DNA of 64,000 nucleotides from Marsupella aquatica (Eukaryota > Marchantiophyta), in the NCBI GenBank assembly GCA_973895155.1, contig OZ316894.1, forward strand, positions 18,972,001 through 19,036,000. Reading direction: 5' to 3'. The notes under the pieces were generated by a model. It did no database searches. It saw only the letters and a program-made list of their open reading frames with translations, and was not told where the DNA came from. Shown here in pieces: positions 1-9,108 of the stretch. Made by a program: the position numbers and the translations under genes. Within the stretch, counting starts at the first letter, position 1, and each line of letters opens with the position of its first letter.

Positions 1-41
1 GATTTTTGCCCCAGACCAAGGCTGCAAGGCAGGAGCGCAAG

Positions 42-385
42 GAGAGGGCCCGGGGCCCTATGCTGCATTAAAAGGAGGAGAGGGAGTACATTCGACTCCC
101 TCCTCTTGGGAGTCACACTTCTGCCAGGCACAAGGCCCCATTCAGCATAAAGAGGGGGAGGAGTTGAAGCGAGACTGCAAGAGGAGAGGGCACGAGGCCC
201 TATGAAGCATTAAAGGGGGAGGGGAGGGGAGTACATACGACTCCTTCCCTCAGGAGTCCATCTACCAGGGCACGAGGCCCACAGAAGCCTTTAAGGAGGG
301 GAGAGGGAGCCGTAGCTTCCCTTCGAGAGCTCATAAAGAGGGGGTGGCGCAAAGCCCTATGCAGGGCTCGAGCACTTAAGGCCTG
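42..385. repeat. G-rich degenerate tandem repeats
   Basis: About five degenerate units recur at roughly 45, 127, 187, 267 and 350. Each pairs a core like GGCACGAGGCCC with a downstream TTAAAGGGGG-type purine block. Two of the units also carry GGGAGTACAT followed by CGACTCC, which can fold into a hairpin. Spacing varies between 60 and 83 bp. No reading frame is convincing here. The segment lies left of the gypsy element and may belong to its 5' LTR or leader, but no matching copy is visible 3' of the element, so this assignment is open. Confidence 0.5.
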
Positions 386-937
386 TTTTGCTTTTCCCTC
401 GCCTTGAGTCCCATTTACTGCTTTCTGACTTGCCTGGCTCTTTGCGATCTGCATAGCGAAACGACCTGCACCGACCCATTTTTCCATTTTCCGACCCCAG
501 ATGCCGCGACCTGCAACCCGTGGGTTGTAGCCGGCAAGGCGTCGACCTGCCTCAAATGCCGTGCAAGAACCGCCTTCCGACTGCATAGGGCATCGTGCCT
601 GAGTGTGTATACACACTCGCTCGGTTGCCGGTCCCCACCTGATTTTCCTTTTCCGTCGATGTGCGCCTTCTGCCAGTTCCCGGGTCCACATCGGGCCCAA
701 TGCATATAATTATGGGGGGTCCCAATGTATACACTTAAGGGGGACCCTATTCACGTTTTCAAGGGCCCATTCTTCCTTTATTTCTTTGATGCCGCCACAT
801 GTCATCTGCATAGACTTTGACAATTTCTCAGCGCTTACACATTCTACACATTGCTGCCTTGCACCGTTTGTTTCCTTTGTGGGTTTTATTTCTTAGCCTT
901 GGGGCTGCCACTCCTTTTTCTTGTCAATTTCTTTCCA
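386..937 (+). other. Presumed 3' part of gypsy 5' LTR
   Basis: No gene is recognisable. The stretch ends in TTTCCA followed by AT and then a TGG-starting primer-site-like sequence. That is the same LTR-end / 2-bp gap / primer-site layout seen in the copia-2 element of this window. It includes a perfect 18-bp palindrome at 601-618. I could not find a matching copy downstream of the element, so calling this an LTR is inference from position only. Confidence 0.35.
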
Positions 938-939
938 AT

Positions 940-953
940 TGGCACCCCGGGTG
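940..953 (+). other. Putative gypsy primer binding site
   Basis: TGGCACCCCGGGTG begins with the TGG that pairs with a tRNA 3' CCA end and lies 10 bp upstream of the first in-frame ATG (964) of the gypsy gag frame. It is not the initiator Met-tRNA site used by the two copia elements. Which tRNA it would match was not determined. Confidence 0.4.
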
Positions 954-963
954 AGCATGCAGC

Positions 964-2523
964 ATGTCAGCCGATGAGCCAGGAGGTAGCAGCTCATCAC
1001 CACCAACACCCCGGTACCACTTTCGGAGTGATCCACGACCCTTGGTGCCAATTTCATTGGAGTCTCGGCAATTTTGACGACGTCCGCAGACAACAGCAGC
1101 ACCCACACCACGGAATCCTTTTGCTTAATTTGGCGGTCGCTTCACCACTACCCCAAAGCCTACTATCACTTCCTTGCCATTTACCCCTTCTGCATCAGTG
1201 GTTGTTCCAGCTTCACCGACATACAACATGGATGCTAGCCACTCATCTGGCCGCATTGAGCGCTTCAGCGGGCGGCCAGACACTGTCTCTTTACGTGAGT
1301 TCAAATCCACTTTCTACACTGTCATTTACGAATTGGAGTTGAAGTATGGCAGCAATTTCACAAATGCTTTTGCATTTAAGCAGCTAGCCAGGTATGTGCA
1401 CCATGAGGCTTTGGATGTGTATGAGCAGCACTCTCAACGGCTGCTTGCTGTCACACAGTTGCCTAACCCTACCTATGCCAGTGCAATTGCGGCAGCCTCA
1501 CAATTGGCCTTACAAAATGCCATTGCAGCCCATGCTGCTGCTCCTGCCACTTCCCCTCCTACTCCAGTTCCCACCACTGCGCCAGTTACTCCCACTGTCT
1601 TGGCATAGGCTACATCAAGCATTTCTCCCACCATTGATTCCCCTGCCTTTGCTGATCCAGTGGCTAAGTTTTTCCAGGTTCTTGAATTGGAATTCCCAAT
1701 CAAGAGTGCAGATAAAATCATGCAGTTGGCCACCTTTGTGAGGCAACATGATGAAACATTGAAGATGATGTATCGCCGGCTTCTCAAGCTGAAGGAGGAC
1801 ACCCAGAGCATCACTGACCTGGAAGTTGCTCATCGCTATCTTCGCGCATTGGAGGGCACACCAGCTCTCCATTCGCAAGTGTTGCAGCAAGTATTCTCAG
1901 AGTTTGGAGACAGCTACACCTTGCTCAATGTCTATGACACTGCTGAGAAACTTGAGTTGGCCCATGCACATTATGAGGCCAGTATTGCGCGTCCACCGTG
2001 ATCCAAGTACCAGGCTGCTGCCCCTACACTGGCCACTCCTTCCCGTGTGCCACAGTATGGTTCCAAGACCAAGCCAGCACATGCTGCTTTCATGCTGCCC
2101 TCTTGCAACTACTGTGGTAACCCTAATCACAAGGCTAATGAATGTGATATTGTTGCTGAGGACCTGTCTTGTGATTTTTGCGGGAAAGTGGGCAATTTGG
2201 AGGCAGTTTGTTTTGCCAAATTCCCTGAGAGGAAGCAGCTATGACAGCAGACTACTCATCCTGCTCCTGTTTCCACTCCCCCACCAGCTAGGAGCTCGGC
2301 TCCTACTGCATCAGTTGCTCCTCCTTCCAGTGGCAAAGCATCCAGTGCTAACAAATTGCCCAAGCAGCAACAGAAGCAACCAGCTCAAAAGGAGGCTCAC
2401 AACGCGGCATAGGCAACTCAACTCCAGTCTCTGACTCATGAGGTTGAGTCATTACGTGCTCAACTTGCCAACATCAAAGGCAAGTCCACTCCCTCTGTTG
2501 GTCCTTCTCAACCGGCTGGTCAC
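964..2523 (+). pseudogene. Gypsy gag, stop-riddled
   Basis: The gag part of the element starts at the ATG at 964 and stays in the same frame as the downstream pol. The capsid-like segment begins near MDASHSSGRIERFSG (1228) and continues through 1660-2001. Two zinc knuckles follow. The first, around 2104-2145, is an intact CX2CX4HX4C. The second, around 2170-2212, has Asn where His is expected. Six in-frame stops (TGA 1075, TAA 1126, TAG 1606, TGA 1999, TGA 2242, TAG 2410) interrupt it with no frameshift. A Pro/Ser/Gln-rich linker then leads into the pol reading frame. The family role of gag is to assemble the particle and bind element RNA. This copy cannot make full-length Gag without suppression of the stops. 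Confidence 0.7.
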
Positions 2524-4086
2524 ATGCAACCCATCCCTGGCCCAGGCCCCACTGACAGTTCAGCACCCATACCCCGCTCTTTCTATGGCTTGCCATTTGA
2601 TGCTCATATGGGTGAGTGTGTGCTGTCCTCTGCTACACAGCCTGGCCTTACAGCAGAATTTTCAGATTCATTCTACCCTTCCTATTTTGCTTACCAGCAG
2701 GCCAGTGCTGCCTCCCGTATTGCTCCCACACGCCGCATTGTACAGGCTGATGGTCTTGCTGCTGGTCCTATGACTAGAGCCAGGGGAGCTCGGGCTGTCA
2801 TGCCCCAATCTTTTCAGCCACTCACACTTGCTGAAGAGCGCACCTTGTTGGCGAGGGGGGAGGGAGCTGCAGCTACATCCATTCCACCACCAGGTGCTGC
2901 TGACATTTCACAGGGAATTGTTTTTCCTGAGCTACTTGAGCATTTCACCTCCGGTATGGCACAAAGGATTCTTACCACTCCACTTTTCAGTTGCCATGAT
3001 TTACAGCTGGATGCTAGAGCTGTCATCAGAGTGCTAGAGGGCTCACTGCATTCTTCATCAGCCCCTGTGACACCGGTTTTGGAGGTCCAATCTCATGTAA
3101 ATACTGGACCTTCTTCTTCTCCATTGCATGTTTCCACTGGTTTGGCTATCCCAGTACCGATTTCCAGTGGTAGAGATGACAGTATTGCTGCAGATTGTGT
3201 GACCAGAGCTACACTTGATTCTGGTCATCCTGCTCCATCTTTCCTGGCTATGCTGTTGAGTGGGAAGACCGTGGACACTAACTCCCTTCACAAGGTACCT
3301 CATCATTTGCCAAAAGTGGTGCCTAGTGACAGGACTTTAGTTTCCACCACCATTGCCATTGTTGACAACAGGAATTCAGCAGTCAAGTTGGAGGGTCACA
3401 CTCCTCAGGTGGTCATGCTAGACACAGGCGCTCAACCAGTGATCTTGGGCATTCAGTTTGCCAAGAAGATGGGACTGTTGACTGATCATTTACAGCAATC
3501 CAGGTGGCACATTTGGACTGCTAGGGGCACTGTGGAGGATGTGCTGGGTGAGAGTTCTACTTTACTCACTCTCACTTTTAATGGACGTACAGATCAGGAA
3601 CTGCATTTCCCAGTCAGATGTTTGGTTACCAATGCCACTACGTATGATGTGCTCATTGGCCAGGAGGCTTTGTTCCCACCAGGTTTTACCATTGACAACT
3701 GGCATGAGCATGCATACTACAGAGTTGATTGGCATACGGATGGCTCACACTTGGGCTACATTCCACTTGATTTGCATGGTGCCCATACACCTATGGCTCA
3801 CCACTGTGTGTTGAAAGCAGTGCACACAGCTACCTATGTCAACCACCCATTGCAGGATTGGATTGAGGAGGATGATGATGAGGTGGCTACTGCACATGTT
3901 GCTACACATATAGCAGCACTTTCTAGCAACGTGGATCATCAACCAGAGGTGGTACAACAGCTCCAAGCAGCCCATGGACCTTTGGTGGCTGCATTACGCA
4001 AATTTGAGGACCTTGGGCAGCACAATGGACAACCAATAGCCCCAATCTTGAGCGCACCAGTTACATGGACTCCTCCTCCGGATGGC
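2524..4086 (+). CDS. Gypsy linker and aspartic protease
   Basis: This is the first part of a continuous 1271-codon reading frame (2524-6339). The Pro/Ser-rich leading part has no recognised domain. The retropepsin-like protease carries its DTG active site at 3421-3429 within MLDTGAQPVILG, followed by a flap-to-dimer region ending near YDVLIGQEALF (3646-3678). In the family this enzyme cuts Gag-Pol into mature proteins. A linker rich in His, Asp and Glu separates it from the methyltransferase. There are no stops in this segment, in contrast with gag just upstream. Its start is nominal because the frame is continuous with gag. Confidence 0.75.
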
Positions 4087-5040
4087 CTTACATTGCTTGA
4101 GCTTTTTGGTGGCATTTCTACAGGCCTGGAAGCTCTCCTACAGTCTGGCATGGTGGTAAAGCAGTACATCTACGTGGATATTGATCCAGGTGCAAGGCAA
4201 GTGGCTGAATCCCGTCTGCTGGAATTTTCAGAGCAATTTCCCCAGCAGTTTTTGCATAGTGCATGGAAGTCTGCATTTTCTTTCTTCCCTCCAGATATCC
4301 AGCTTGTCCAGCACCGACACTTAACCCTTCTTGGCTCCCTTGATTTGATCATAGCTGGTTGGGAATGCCAAGGGTTTTCAGCTGCTGGTCACGGTGCTGG
4401 ACTGCATGATTCTCGTTCTGGCCTTTTCACAGCATTGGTTCAGGTTCTCACCTGGGCTCAATCCCTTTATCCTGCTGTTGGTTATATCATTGAGAATACT
4501 CCATCTCAGTTTGACCAGCGTCCACAGGTCAAAGAGGATTTCAGTGTGGTCCAGCACTACTTGGGACCACCCCTTCTCATTGATGCAGTGCACTATGGTT
4601 CTTATGCACATCGTCTTCGTAACTTTTGGACTAACCTTGCACCACCTTCCTTGCTGGAGTTAGCTCTTCACCACACATCCAGGGACACTCACCTCACAGT
4701 GGACCAGATTTTGGATCCTGACAGTTCTTGCCAACCAGTTACACGGCAAGAGCCAGCACCTTGGTATCCAACCAATACCATTGGACAGCCCCGTGCTACT
4801 TGGCCTACATTTGTGTCCTTTCCAGGTGCACATGCTTTTCAGGGTGATGGTCCTGGCCTGGTTTACCGATATTCTACCGGTACATGGGATGAACCTAGTC
4901 CTGAGGAGAGAGAACGGGCTATGGGCTTCCAATCCGGTACTACAGGCCACACCCACATCACCGGGCTGGCCAGGAATGCTTTACTTGGCAGGGTAATGGA
5001 TCTCAATGCTCTCACTTGGCTTTTGGTCACTTGCATCCTT
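4087..5040 (+). CDS. Cytosine-5 DNA methyltransferase domain in gypsy pol
   Basis: About 315 residues lie in frame between protease and reverse transcriptase and carry the cytosine-5 methyltransferase motifs in the unpermuted order. Motif I (SAM binding) is LLELFGGISTGLEALL at 4090. The motif II-like acidic segment is YVDIDPGAR near 4171. Motif IV, GWECQGFSAAG, has the catalytic Cys codon at 4366-4368, followed by GLHDSRSGLF. Motif VI is IIENTPSQF, with ENT at 4492-4500. Motif VIII is SYAHRLRNFW near 4603-4629, similar to DNMT3/DRM-type HRARYFW. Motifs IX-X run through a RAMGF element near 4915 and an LLGRVMDL-like segment to about 5040. The usual PC before the catalytic loop is EC, and ENV is ENT. 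The reading frame is fully open. The family transfers a methyl group from S-adenosylmethionine to C5 of cytosine. Whether this variant is active is unknown. The domain looks bacterial/DNMT-like rather than a permuted plant DRM. Confidence 0.85.
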
Positions 5041-6115
5041 TTTCAGATGTACATTCATCCAGCATCAGGAGTTCTAGCCCTACCGCTCCATGGTGCTGCT
5101 TCATGGCATCCAGACCAGGTGCACTTACCTCTCTTCAACACTCACCGCTTCAGTCCAATTGTTGGGGGGGAGGAGGTCCCTTGTAATATGGTTGATATTA
5201 TTTCTGAGTTTCATGGTGTGGATCAGACTAGAGCAACAAATACAGCAGGCCTTGGAGAGGCCTCATCACCTTATCAGCAGCATGCTAGCAGCTTGGACAG
5301 TGAAGAGGCTAGCACTTCTGGTTCTGCAAGCACGAGTACATCAGGTCCTATTCCTAGTGTTGCCAACTACACATTCATCATGGGCAACCACTTGAGTAAA
5401 AGACAGAAGGACCAGCTGCTGAATTTGCTCCTCAAGCATGAGAACGTGTTTGCTTTCTCTATGAAGGACTTGGGTAAGTGCAAGACTATGCAGTTCTCCA
5501 TTGAGTTGGCGGATGAAACACCTATCTTCAGGCGGAGACATCGTTTGAGTAAGCATGAGTGGCAGCTGGTGGATGAGAGGTGCCAAGAGTTATATGAAGC
5601 TGGTCTTATCCAGCCATCTACATCAGATTTTGCAGCAGCTATAGTGATGCCAACAAAGAAGGATTCCAGCGGATTGTGGACAGAGAAGCGCATGTGTGGG
5701 GACTACAGGCCACTGAACCTGGTCACACCCCAGGACAGGTACCCCATGCCATGGCCAGAGGAGCTATTTGACAGCATTGGAGACTCAGACATCTTCACTC
5801 TTGTGGATCTAAGGCAAGGCTTCAACCAGATTTTGCTGCTTGCAAAGGATCGCAAGAAAATAGCTTTCCATGGTAGTAACCAACTATGGGAGTGGTTGGT
5901 GATGCCATTTGGCTTGAAGAATGCGCCCATATTCTTTCAAAGAGTCATGGACCAGGTTCTTCAAGGTGCTGAGTTTCTGAAATGCTACATTGATGATGTG
6001 TTGGTCCACAGCAAAGGATTTGACCAGCATCTACTTGACCTTGAGGAGCTATTCATGAGGCTTAAGAAGGTGAACCTAAAGATACACCCCAAGAAGTGTG
6101 AATTTGCTATCAGTA
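5041..6115 (+). CDS. Gypsy reverse transcriptase
   Basis: After a Ser/Thr-rich linker (about 5230-5350) comes a gypsy-type reverse transcriptase. It shows the ELYEAGLIQPS region near 5590, MCGDYRPLN near 5692, LVDLRQGFNQI near 5800, the MPFGLKNAP fingers motif near 5902, and the catalytic YIDD at 5986-5997. In the family it copies element RNA into cDNA. The frame is open up to about 6113. There the protein similarity jumps by one base into the next frame (VYLGHRILPNG), so the 1-base change breaks RT from its thumb/connection and RNase H. The nominal open frame runs on to 6339 but the last 75 codons are out of phase with the family. Confidence 0.85.
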
Positions 6116-6943
6116 GTATATCTTGGGCATCGCATTCTTCCAAATGGAACCATGGCTCACTGGGCCAAGGTGGTATCCATCTTGGAAATGCCCACTCCTA
6201 CCGATGTTCACACTTTGAGGAGTTTTATTGGGTTGTGCAATTACTACCGGATCTACATCAAAGATTTCAGTACCATTGCACACCCATTGTATGCTTTATT
6301 GAAAAAGAATGTGACTTGGACATGGAGTACAGATGCTGAGGCAGCATTTGCCACTTTGAAGGAGAAGCTCTCAGAATACCCGGTGCTGAGAAGACCTGAT
6401 TTCAGCAAAATCTTTGTGCTACACACAGATTGGAGTGCCCTTGGGATTGGTGCCATTCTGGGCCAGCATGATGAGGAAGGTAAAGAGTACGTCATTGCCT
6501 ATGCATCCAGGAGCAACAATCAGGCAGAGAGTCATTATTCTTCTTATGAGGGTGAATGCCTTGCTGTTGTGTGGGCTGTCATACATTACAGGCCCTACCT
6601 CTATGGGACCAGGTTTGTTCTCTACACCGACCACCAGCCCTTGAAGTGGTTGATGACCAACGACAAGCTTACTAGCAAGCTTGCTCGTTGGGCACTCATA
6701 CTCCAGGAGTATGATTTTGAGGTAATTCATAGGCCTGGTGTGACACATCAAAATGCTGACACTATGTCCCGCAGCCCTTTGATTGCCTTTGATGATTCCT
6801 CAGATGCATGGCAGGATTTTGACCAAGTTTCCATCCTGCCTACATTTCATGCATCTACCTATCTTGCTTTGCTGCCATGCTACATCGTTGACCAACCTGT
6901 GGTGGACATATGGGAGGACAGCGACACTCTGAGATTTCTGTAG
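6116..6943 (+). pseudogene. Gypsy RT connection and RNase H
   Basis: This segment continues the pol one frame over from the RT. It holds the end of the RT thumb (SFIGLCNYYRIYIKDFS) and an RNase H domain. The RNase H has the first catalytic Asp in LHTDWSALGIGAIL near 6418, Glu in YEGECLAVVWA near 6547, and Asp in LYTDHQPLKWL near 6625, ending in the HRPGVTHQNADTMSR hallmark. In the family it degrades the RNA strand of the RNA-DNA hybrid. It ends at a TAG (6941-6943), with a second in-frame TGA at 6986. The two stops separate it from integrase. Confidence 0.8.
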
Positions 6944-8353
6944 CATGGGGAGTACCCCACCCATGTTACTGCTGCCCAGAGAGACTGAATTCAGCAAAGG
7001 TCCAAGCGCTACTTGTGGAAGGGAGATCATCTTGTGCGCTGCTTGCCAGACAGGGAAGTGGTGGTTCCACCCATTCATGAGAAGGTTGGCCTTATCCGTA
7101 AGGTACATTCTGAGCTTGGTCATTTTGGTGTTAAGAGGACTTATAGCCTCTTGGTCCCCCATTATCATTGGAGAGGCATGCATGGCCAGGTTCGAGATGT
7201 TATTGCCCGGTGTGAGCAGTGTGATAGGGTAAGGACTTCTTTCACATCTCGGCAACCCACACTTCATCCACTCCCTATTCAGGGCATGTTTTATCGTTGG
7301 TCATGTGATTTGGCTGGAGAATTACCCCTCACATCTCGGGGTAATCTTTACATCATGATCATGATAGAGCATTTCTCCAAGTGGATAGAACTTGTGGCAT
7401 TGCCGGATAAGACCTCCCATAGCACCAGCCAAGCATTCCTACAACAAGTTCTCAGCCGCTTTGGAGCTTGTGCAGAATGTCTCACTGACCAGGGCTCAGA
7501 GTTTAGAGGAGAGTTCCAGGAGCTGCTTGATCAGGCTCTCATTGATCATTGCCGGACATCACGAGATCACCCACAAGCAGATGGCTTGGCAGAGCACATG
7601 GTTCAGACATGCAAGAAGGGCCTTCGGAAGATCTGCCTCACCAAAAACAAGGAGGATTGGGACCTGGCCTTACCCTACATTGCCATGGGGTATAGGATGT
7701 CCAGACATGCATCACTGTCTAACTTTTCTCCCTACTTCTTGTTGTTTGGTCATCACCCAGTTCCACCTTCTGCTATTGCTTCTCACATGCTTCAGGTGGT
7801 GGACTTGGATTCAGCTGTGACTTGGTCTGATGTGATCTCTGAGAGGGCTGCCCTATTCAGGAGGGTTATGCCCATGGCCATGGAGAATTTGGCCATTGCA
7901 CAGCACAGGGACACACTGCGTTATGCACACACACGAGGGGGCACTTTTCAGCCCAAGGTCAGGAAGTTTGAAGTGGGAGATTTTGTGTACTTGCAACGGC
8001 AAGCTAACAACACCCTGGACACCTCTACCAGTCGCACTATTCTCAGGGTCAAAGCTATTCGACCGTCTGGAGTGCTAGAGTTACAAGGGGCAGATGGGTG
8101 CACAATTGCTGACAATGCCAAGAATTGCACCCCTTGTCATCTGCCTAACTTGGATCCCACCATTGTGACTTCTACTTGGATTCCACCTGTGGACTACCCT
8201 TGCAAAGTGTGTTTGCAAATTGATGATGTTGACCAGATGCTGCTGTGTGACAATTGCAATGGAGGGTACCATCTTTTCTGCCTTCGGCCTGAACTTACCC
8301 AGGTGCCAGAAGGGTTATGGTTTTGCCCTTCCTGTGCTCCACGTGCTATCTGA
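6944..8353 (+). pseudogene. Gypsy integrase with C-terminal PHD finger
   Basis: The HHCC zinc-binding N-terminal region lies around 7085-7230 (SELGHFG, then CEQCDRV). The integrase core follows with Asp in SCDLAGE (7307), Asp in LTDQGSEF (7487) and Glu in ADGLAEH (7592), i.e. the DDE triad. A GPY/F-like beta domain (FEVGDFVYLQRQ) is near 7967. Instead of a chromodomain the protein ends in a PHD finger (8201-8335) matching C4HC3: CKVC, then CDNC, GGYHLFC and CPSC. The terminal stop is TGA at 8351. In the family, integrase joins cDNA to host DNA, and C-terminal reader domains can bias the target site. The frame is open from 6989 to the end. Its 5' connection to RNase H is cut by the TAG at 6941 and the TGA at 6986. 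Confidence 0.85.
8201..8335 (+). other. PHD finger at integrase C-terminus
   Basis: All eight zinc ligands of a C4HC3 PHD finger are present in the right spacing, with an acidic stretch (DDVDQ) before the second Cys pair and a Trp two residues before the last pair. PHD fingers bind histone H3 tails, often reading the state of lysine 4. Its position corresponds to that of the chromodomain in chromoviral gypsy elements. Substrate preference cannot be judged from sequence alone. Confidence 0.85.
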
Positions 8354-8383
8354 CTTTTCTTCAGCCCTCCTTTTGGTTGTGGT

Positions 8384-8393
8384 CTGGGGGGGG
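8384..8393 (+). other. Putative gypsy polypurine tract
   Basis: An uninterrupted G run ending in GGGGGGGA lies 30 bp downstream of the integrase stop, where the plus-strand primer of a gypsy element is expected. The sequence after it begins TACAAAGG rather than the usual TG, so the 3' LTR start is not certain. Confidence 0.4.
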
Positions 8394-8570
8394 ATACAAA
8401 GGTTTACACCTCCACTACGTACATACCACCTCAGTTGCTTTTTCTTGGCACTTGTGAATGTGATTGGACTTTTTCTATGCATGTTGGTTGCTAGCAGCTT
8501 GCACATATGCATTGCCGGTGACTTGTATGTTTTCGATACACTATGGCTACGATACTATATGTCACGACAG
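8394..8570 (+). repeat. 177-bp direct repeat, copy 1
   Basis: It begins right after the polypurine tract (ATACAAAGGTTTACACC) and ends at GTCACGACAG. It matches copy 2 at 8932-9108 over its full length with about three differences counted by eye. The sequence after each copy is different. Lying just 3' of the gypsy pol, it probably belongs to the 3' LTR or to a nested short element. Confidence 0.7.
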
Positions 8571-8931
8571 CTATCATGCCGAGGGACAATGCCTCTTGTG
8601 CACATCGGCATGTCCCTCGCATGCCCGCTAGGTATGTAGTTAGGGCTAGTGTACTACTTGAGTTAGTGTCATGTTCTTGTAGCGAGTCTGGGCTGTTCTT
8701 GAAGCAAAAGGGGTTTGTTAGTGTGACGCCTGGACCCGGTCCTACTTAGGGCATGTTTTTCTTTGCCGTTCTTCAGTTCTTCTTGAATCACTGTTGACAG
8801 AGCTTAGACAATGCTCGTCGGTTCCGTACACGGGATTCACACAGTGATTCGTTAGATGCTCCCGGCCAATCTTGGCATCCCGCCGGTTTTCGATTTGATT
8901 TTAGTATGATTGTTTCTCTTACGCCTTTTAT

Positions 8932-9108
8932 ATACAGAGGTTTACACCTCCACTACGTACATACCACCTCAGTTGCTTTTTCTTGGCACTTGTGAATGTG
9001 ATTGGACTTTTTTTGTGCATGTTGGTTGCTAGCAGCTTGCACATATGCATTGCCGGTGACTTGTATGTTTTCGATACACTATGGCTACGATACTATATGT
9101 CACGACAG
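8932..9108 (+). repeat. 177-bp direct repeat, copy 2
   Basis: Nearly identical to 8394-8570 (cAAAgg/cAGAgg at the start and two changes in a T run). It is preceded by a TATA-like CTTTTATATACAG. The two copies enclose 361 bp of unrelated sequence. This geometry could be a duplication within an LTR or a miniature terminal-repeat element, but no primer site follows copy 1 and no target duplication flanks the pair. Confidence 0.7.

Larger units (their letters stand above)
940..8392 (+). mobile_element. Ty3/gypsy element with DNA methyltransferase and PHD finger
   Basis: The internal region of a gypsy retrotransposon, with domain order gag, protease, cytosine-5 methyltransferase, reverse transcriptase, RNase H, integrase, PHD finger. 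This PR-RT-RH-IN order defines Ty3/gypsy and separates it from the copia elements further right. It runs from a putative primer site at 940 to a G-run polypurine tract ending near 8392. The frame is broken by stops at 1075, 1126, 1606, 1999, 2242, 2410, 6941 and 6986 and by a one-base shift near 6113, so this copy is probably not autonomous. Both true ends are uncertain because no LTR pair or target-site duplication could be matched by eye. The left end may lie outside the window. Confidence 0.85.

Noticed and set aside
200-705. Overlapping frames on both strands at the left edge (up to 166 codons)
   Set aside because: They lie in G-rich tandem repeats and LTR-like sequence, with no domain and no conservation signal.
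8394-9108. Pair of LTRs of a miniature retrotransposon
   Set aside because: The copies do not start TG and end CA, no primer site follows the first copy, and no target duplication flanks the pair; kept only as a direct repeat.
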